Positions 61,986 to 64,000 of a stretch of DNA of 64,000 bases are shown one piece after another (position 1 is the first letter of the stretch; the number at the start of each line of letters is the position of its first letter). The stretch lies in assembly GCA_035304385.1 (NCBI GenBank), contig DATGQD010000041.1, positions 186,001-250,000 of the forward strand, written 5' to 3'. Made by a program: the position numbers and the translations under genes. The DNA is from ZC4RG29 sp035304385 (GTDB taxonomy: Bacteria; Bacteroidota; Bacteroidia; Cytophagales; Cyclobacteriaceae). Below the pieces are notes generated by a model. The model had not been told where the DNA came from and searched no databases. It saw nothing but the letters and a program-made list of their open reading frames with translations.

Positions 61986-62375
61986 ATGAAAGTAGTCTAT
62001 AAACCTTCCGGTTATAATTCCGTGGCTCCTTACCTGATCGTGCAGGGCGCTCAAAAGATGATAGACTTTTTGAAAGAACTTTTTGGCGCTACGGAATTGC
62101 GTCGGTACGATCTGCCGGATGGAACAGTGCTGCACATGGAGATGCGCCTGGACGATTCAGTTATCATGCTTGCCGAATCCAACGACAATTACCCACCCAA
62201 TCGACATCTCCTGCATGTATACGTACCGGACGTCGACGCGACTTTTGAGAAAGCCTTGCGGCTGGGGTGCACAGAAGTCCAGAAACCAAAAGAACAGGAA
62301 GGCGATCCCGACCGTCGCGGAATGTTTCAGGATTTTGCCGGCAATACGTGGGCCGTTAGCACGCAGATGCGTTAG
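61986..62375 (+). CDS. VOC/glyoxalase superfamily protein (PhnB-like)
   Basis: The 129-residue protein has two beta-alpha-beta-beta-beta modules. Segments VAPYLIVQGAQKMIDFLKELFGATELRRYDLPDGTVLHMEMRL and DPDRRGMFQDFAGNTWAVSTQ match PhnB-like and 3-demethylubiquinone-methyltransferase-like VOC proteins. Some residues are positioned to bind metal (His in LHMEM, late Asp), but a complete set is not evident. Function is unknown. It is convergent with the prenyl synthase, 11 bases apart. Confidence 0.87.
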   Translation: MKVVYKPSGYNSVAPYLIVQGAQKMIDFLKELFGATELRRYDLPDGTVLHMEMRLDDSVIMLAESNDNYPPNRHLLHVYVPDVDATFEKALRLGCTEVQKPKEQEGDPDRRGMFQDFAGNTWAVSTQMR

Positions 62376-62386
62376 GACAAGGCCGC

Positions 62387-63361
62387 CTATGTCTGCCGAT
62401 CCATGAGCAGCTGCGTAAATGTCCGCAGGTTGTCGCGGGCAGGAGTGGATGGCAATTGTTCAAGGAGCTCGAATGCCCTGGAAAAGTATCGGTCCGCCTT
62501 CCGTTGCGTAAGCACCGGAATCTTTAGCTTGTCGTAGATGGCGATTACCGCCTCGATCTTTTTCTTCTTGCTGTATTTTTTGGCGGTAAGCCAGTAGGTC
62601 AGTTCCCTGGTTTCAGCAGGGCTGGCGCGTTCAAGCGCTTTGATAAGAAGAAAGGTTTTTTTGTTGGCGAGTATGTCACCTCCCGTCTGTTTGCCAAATC
62701 TGTCCGGATCGCCATAAGCGTCGAGGAGGTCATCTCTCAATTGAAAGCCAGTGCCAATATGCAGGCCGAACTCACGCAATCGCTCGCGGGATTTTTCATC
62801 GGCGCCCGCCAGGATAGCGCCCAGCTCCAGGCTGAAGCCGAGGAGAACCGCTGTTTTGTTTTGGATCATCCGGAGATAAGCTGCTTCCGAAACGTTGTCG
62901 GCACGCTCAAAGTGCATGTCCCATTGTTGTCCCTCGCATACCTTGGTGGCACATGCGTTAAAGGCCTCTATGGTCGTGTGAAAAGTGGCCGGATCCAGCC
63001 GGCTGAATAATTCATACACCTTTACCAGCATCACATCGCCGGACAATATCGCTGTGCTGAGATCCCACTTTTCATGAACGGTAGGCTTTCCTCTTCGCAA
63101 GGGTGCACGATCCATAATGTCGTCGTGCATAAGCGTGAAATTGTGAAACACCTCTACGGCTATGGCATATGGCAGGATTGATCGCACGTTGTTGCGGAAC
63201 ATCGCGTAGCTCAGCAACGTAAGCATGGGCCGTATGCGTTTGCCCCCCAGGCGCATCACATACCGTATCGGTTCGTACAACGACGGCGGTTGTTTGCCAA
63301 AGGACATGGCGTTGATGTGGGATTCCAGAAGGGCGCTGTACGTGCCCAGAAAATCTTTCAT
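62387..63361 (-). CDS. Polyprenyl synthetase (geranylgeranyl/farnesyl diphosphate synthase type)
   Basis: The 324-residue enzyme has the two aspartate-rich motifs: LMHDDIMDRAPLRRG (first DDxxD, near residue 84) and FQLRDDLLDAYGD (second, near residue 210), with the Gly-Lys-x-x-Arg of GGKRIRPML. It condenses isopentenyl diphosphate with allylic diphosphates to give C15-C20 or longer chains. The residues before the first motif (EVFHNFTL) have aromatic side chains that limit chain length. The start overlaps the rnr stop as TAATG, so the two are coupled. Confidence 0.93.
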   Translation of the reverse strand: MKDFLGTYSALLESHINAMSFGKQPPSLYEPIRYVMRLGGKRIRPMLTLLSYAMFRNNVRSILPYAIAVEVFHNFTLMHDDIMDRAPLRRGKPTVHEKWDLSTAILSGDVMLVKVYELFSRLDPATFHTTIEAFNACATKVCEGQQWDMHFERADNVSEAAYLRMIQNKTAVLLGFSLELGAILAGADEKSRERLREFGLHIGTGFQLRDDLLDAYGDPDRFGKQTGGDILANKKTFLLIKALERASPAETRELTYWLTAKKYSKKKKIEAVIAIYDKLKIPVLTQRKADRYFSRAFELLEQLPSTPARDNLRTFTQLLMDRQT

Positions 63362-64000
63362 TACCGGGATTTTGATTGTTTATCAGATTCGGGCTTTCGC
63401 CCGACAAACAGAAGATCGATCAGGCGGCGGTCGATGTCGGTCTTCTTAATGCGCACAACGACCTTATCGCCGAGCCGATATACCCTCCCGGTCTTGCGTC
63501 CGACGATGCGGTATTTTTTTTCATCATATTCGTAGTAGTCGTCATCAAGATCCGACATTCTGACCATTCCTTCGCACTTGGTGTCGACGATTTCAACATA
63601 CACGCCCCATTCGGTGACACCGGAAATAAGGCCGTCATATTCCCGATCTTCGGCGTATGTCATGAACTCTACCTGCTTGTACTTGATGGAAGCACGCTCG
63701 GCATCGGCGGCACGTTTCTCGCGCTCCGACGAGTGCTCACATTTCATCTCATACGTTGCACGATTGACCGTACTTCCGCCATCGAGGTAATGTTGAAGCA
63801 GCCGGTGTACCATCATGTCAGGATACCGACGTATCGGCGAGGTGAAATGCGTGTAGTGTTTAAACGCAAGTCCGAAATGACCTTTTTCTTCCGTGGAGTA
63901 TTTGGCTTTGGCCATTGAACGTACGGCGAGCTGTTGCAGCACGTTTTGCTCGGGCTTTCCCTCGATCTCTTCCATTAACTTGTTGAGCGAGCGGGAAATG
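63361..64000 (-). CDS. rnr: Ribonuclease R, C-terminal part (5' partial)
   Basis: The frame is open to the window edge at 64000, so the gene continues outside. The visible 213 residues hold the end of the RNB domain with GHFGLAFKHYTHFTSPIRRYPDMMVHRLLQHYL, and the S1 domain (EYDGLISGVTEWGVYVEIVDTKCEGMVRM). The tail is short and basic (RRLIDLLFVGRKPESDKQSKSR). RNase R degrades structured RNA from the 3' end. The stop codon TAA overlaps the start of the prenyl synthase gene. Confidence 0.93.
   Translation of the reverse strand, partial: ISRSLNKLMEEIEGKPEQNVLQQLAVRSMAKAKYSTEEKGHFGLAFKHYTHFTSPIRRYPDMMVHRLLQHYLDGGSTVNRATYEMKCEHSSEREKRAADAERASIKYKQVEFMTYAEDREYDGLISGVTEWGVYVEIVDTKCEGMVRMSDLDDDYYEYDEKKYRIVGRKTGRVYRLGDKVVVRIKKTDIDRRLIDLLFVGRKPESDKQSKSR

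Noticed and set aside
1..64000. CRISPR arrays, insertion sequences, prophage or defence islands
   Set aside because: No spaced direct repeats, transposase genes or phage structural genes were seen; the tyrosine recombinase appears to be of the housekeeping Xer type.

Overview
The window looks like a chromosomal segment of a Bacteroidota bacterium, most likely Cytophagales (Chryseolinea-like); the exact genus is inference. The support is direct: gliding motility genes gldE and gldD behind mutY and ssb, SprB-type adhesin repeats with a type IX secretion-like C-terminal domain, OmpA/PD40 outer membrane proteins, a TonB receptor, promoters of the Bacteroidota form TTTG-N18-20-TAnnTTTG, and start regions that almost never carry a Shine-Dalgarno sequence. 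No rRNA, tRNA, CRISPR array, prophage or intact insertion sequence was seen, and genes are densely packed.

Layout. 1-12.6 kb (+): the end of a DsbD-like reductase, an M23 cell wall peptidase, a patatin/BamA-like protein, two OmpA-domain proteins that share a C-terminal architecture, an aldehyde dehydrogenase and an AsmA-like giant, closed by a strong terminator. 12.8-15.8 kb: a 971-residue secreted repeat protein with two copies of a Cys-rich domain, ended by a bidirectional terminator. 15.8-18.7 kb (-): HU, a TPR protein, a 29-residue COX24/AURKAIP1-like basic peptide and RNase G. 18.7-22.3 kb (+): mutY, ssb, gldE, gldD. 22.4-32.8 kb: accessory metabolism and envelope genes (NIPSNAP, DUF3500, YpdA, fructosamine kinase coupled to a TonB receptor, Cu/Zn SOD lipoprotein, 2H phosphoesterase, RDD, TPR, amidohydrolase). 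32.8-35.7 kb (-): acyl-CoA dehydrogenase, rpsU, xerC-type recombinase, HPF. 35.9-39.2 kb (+): an overlapping nucleotide-sugar operon (UDP-glucose dehydrogenase, UDP-glucuronate decarboxylase, dTDP-glucose dehydratase). 40.3-44.8 kb (+): rimP-nusA-infB with a promoter and a hairpin leader. 44.8-56 kb: prfA, a lipoprotein with a possibly leaderless mRNA, tag, two response regulators (one a degenerate pseudo-receiver), rluD-like, proC, an RNA methyltransferase and uvrA. 56-64 kb: an acidic-tailed conserved protein divergent from an ECF sigma factor with an overlapping small partner, a glycosyltransferase, a Gfo/Idh/MocA dehydrogenase with a nucleoside-type permease, a decayed GNAT gene, two small-molecule domain proteins, a prenyl synthase and the end of RNase R.

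The main themes are envelope and gliding surface (DsbD, M23, patatin/BamA, OmpA proteins, SprB-like protein, GldDE, nucleotide sugars) and core gene expression (RNase G, RNase R, rimP-nusA-infB, prfA, rpsU, HPF). The most notable items are the exceptional Shine-Dalgarno and palindrome at rpsU, the hairpin leader before rimP, the two-copy Cys-rich domain flanking SprB repeats, the tiny COX24-like gene, and the pseudo-receiver beside an intergenic region with long inverted repeats and a possible small membrane protein.
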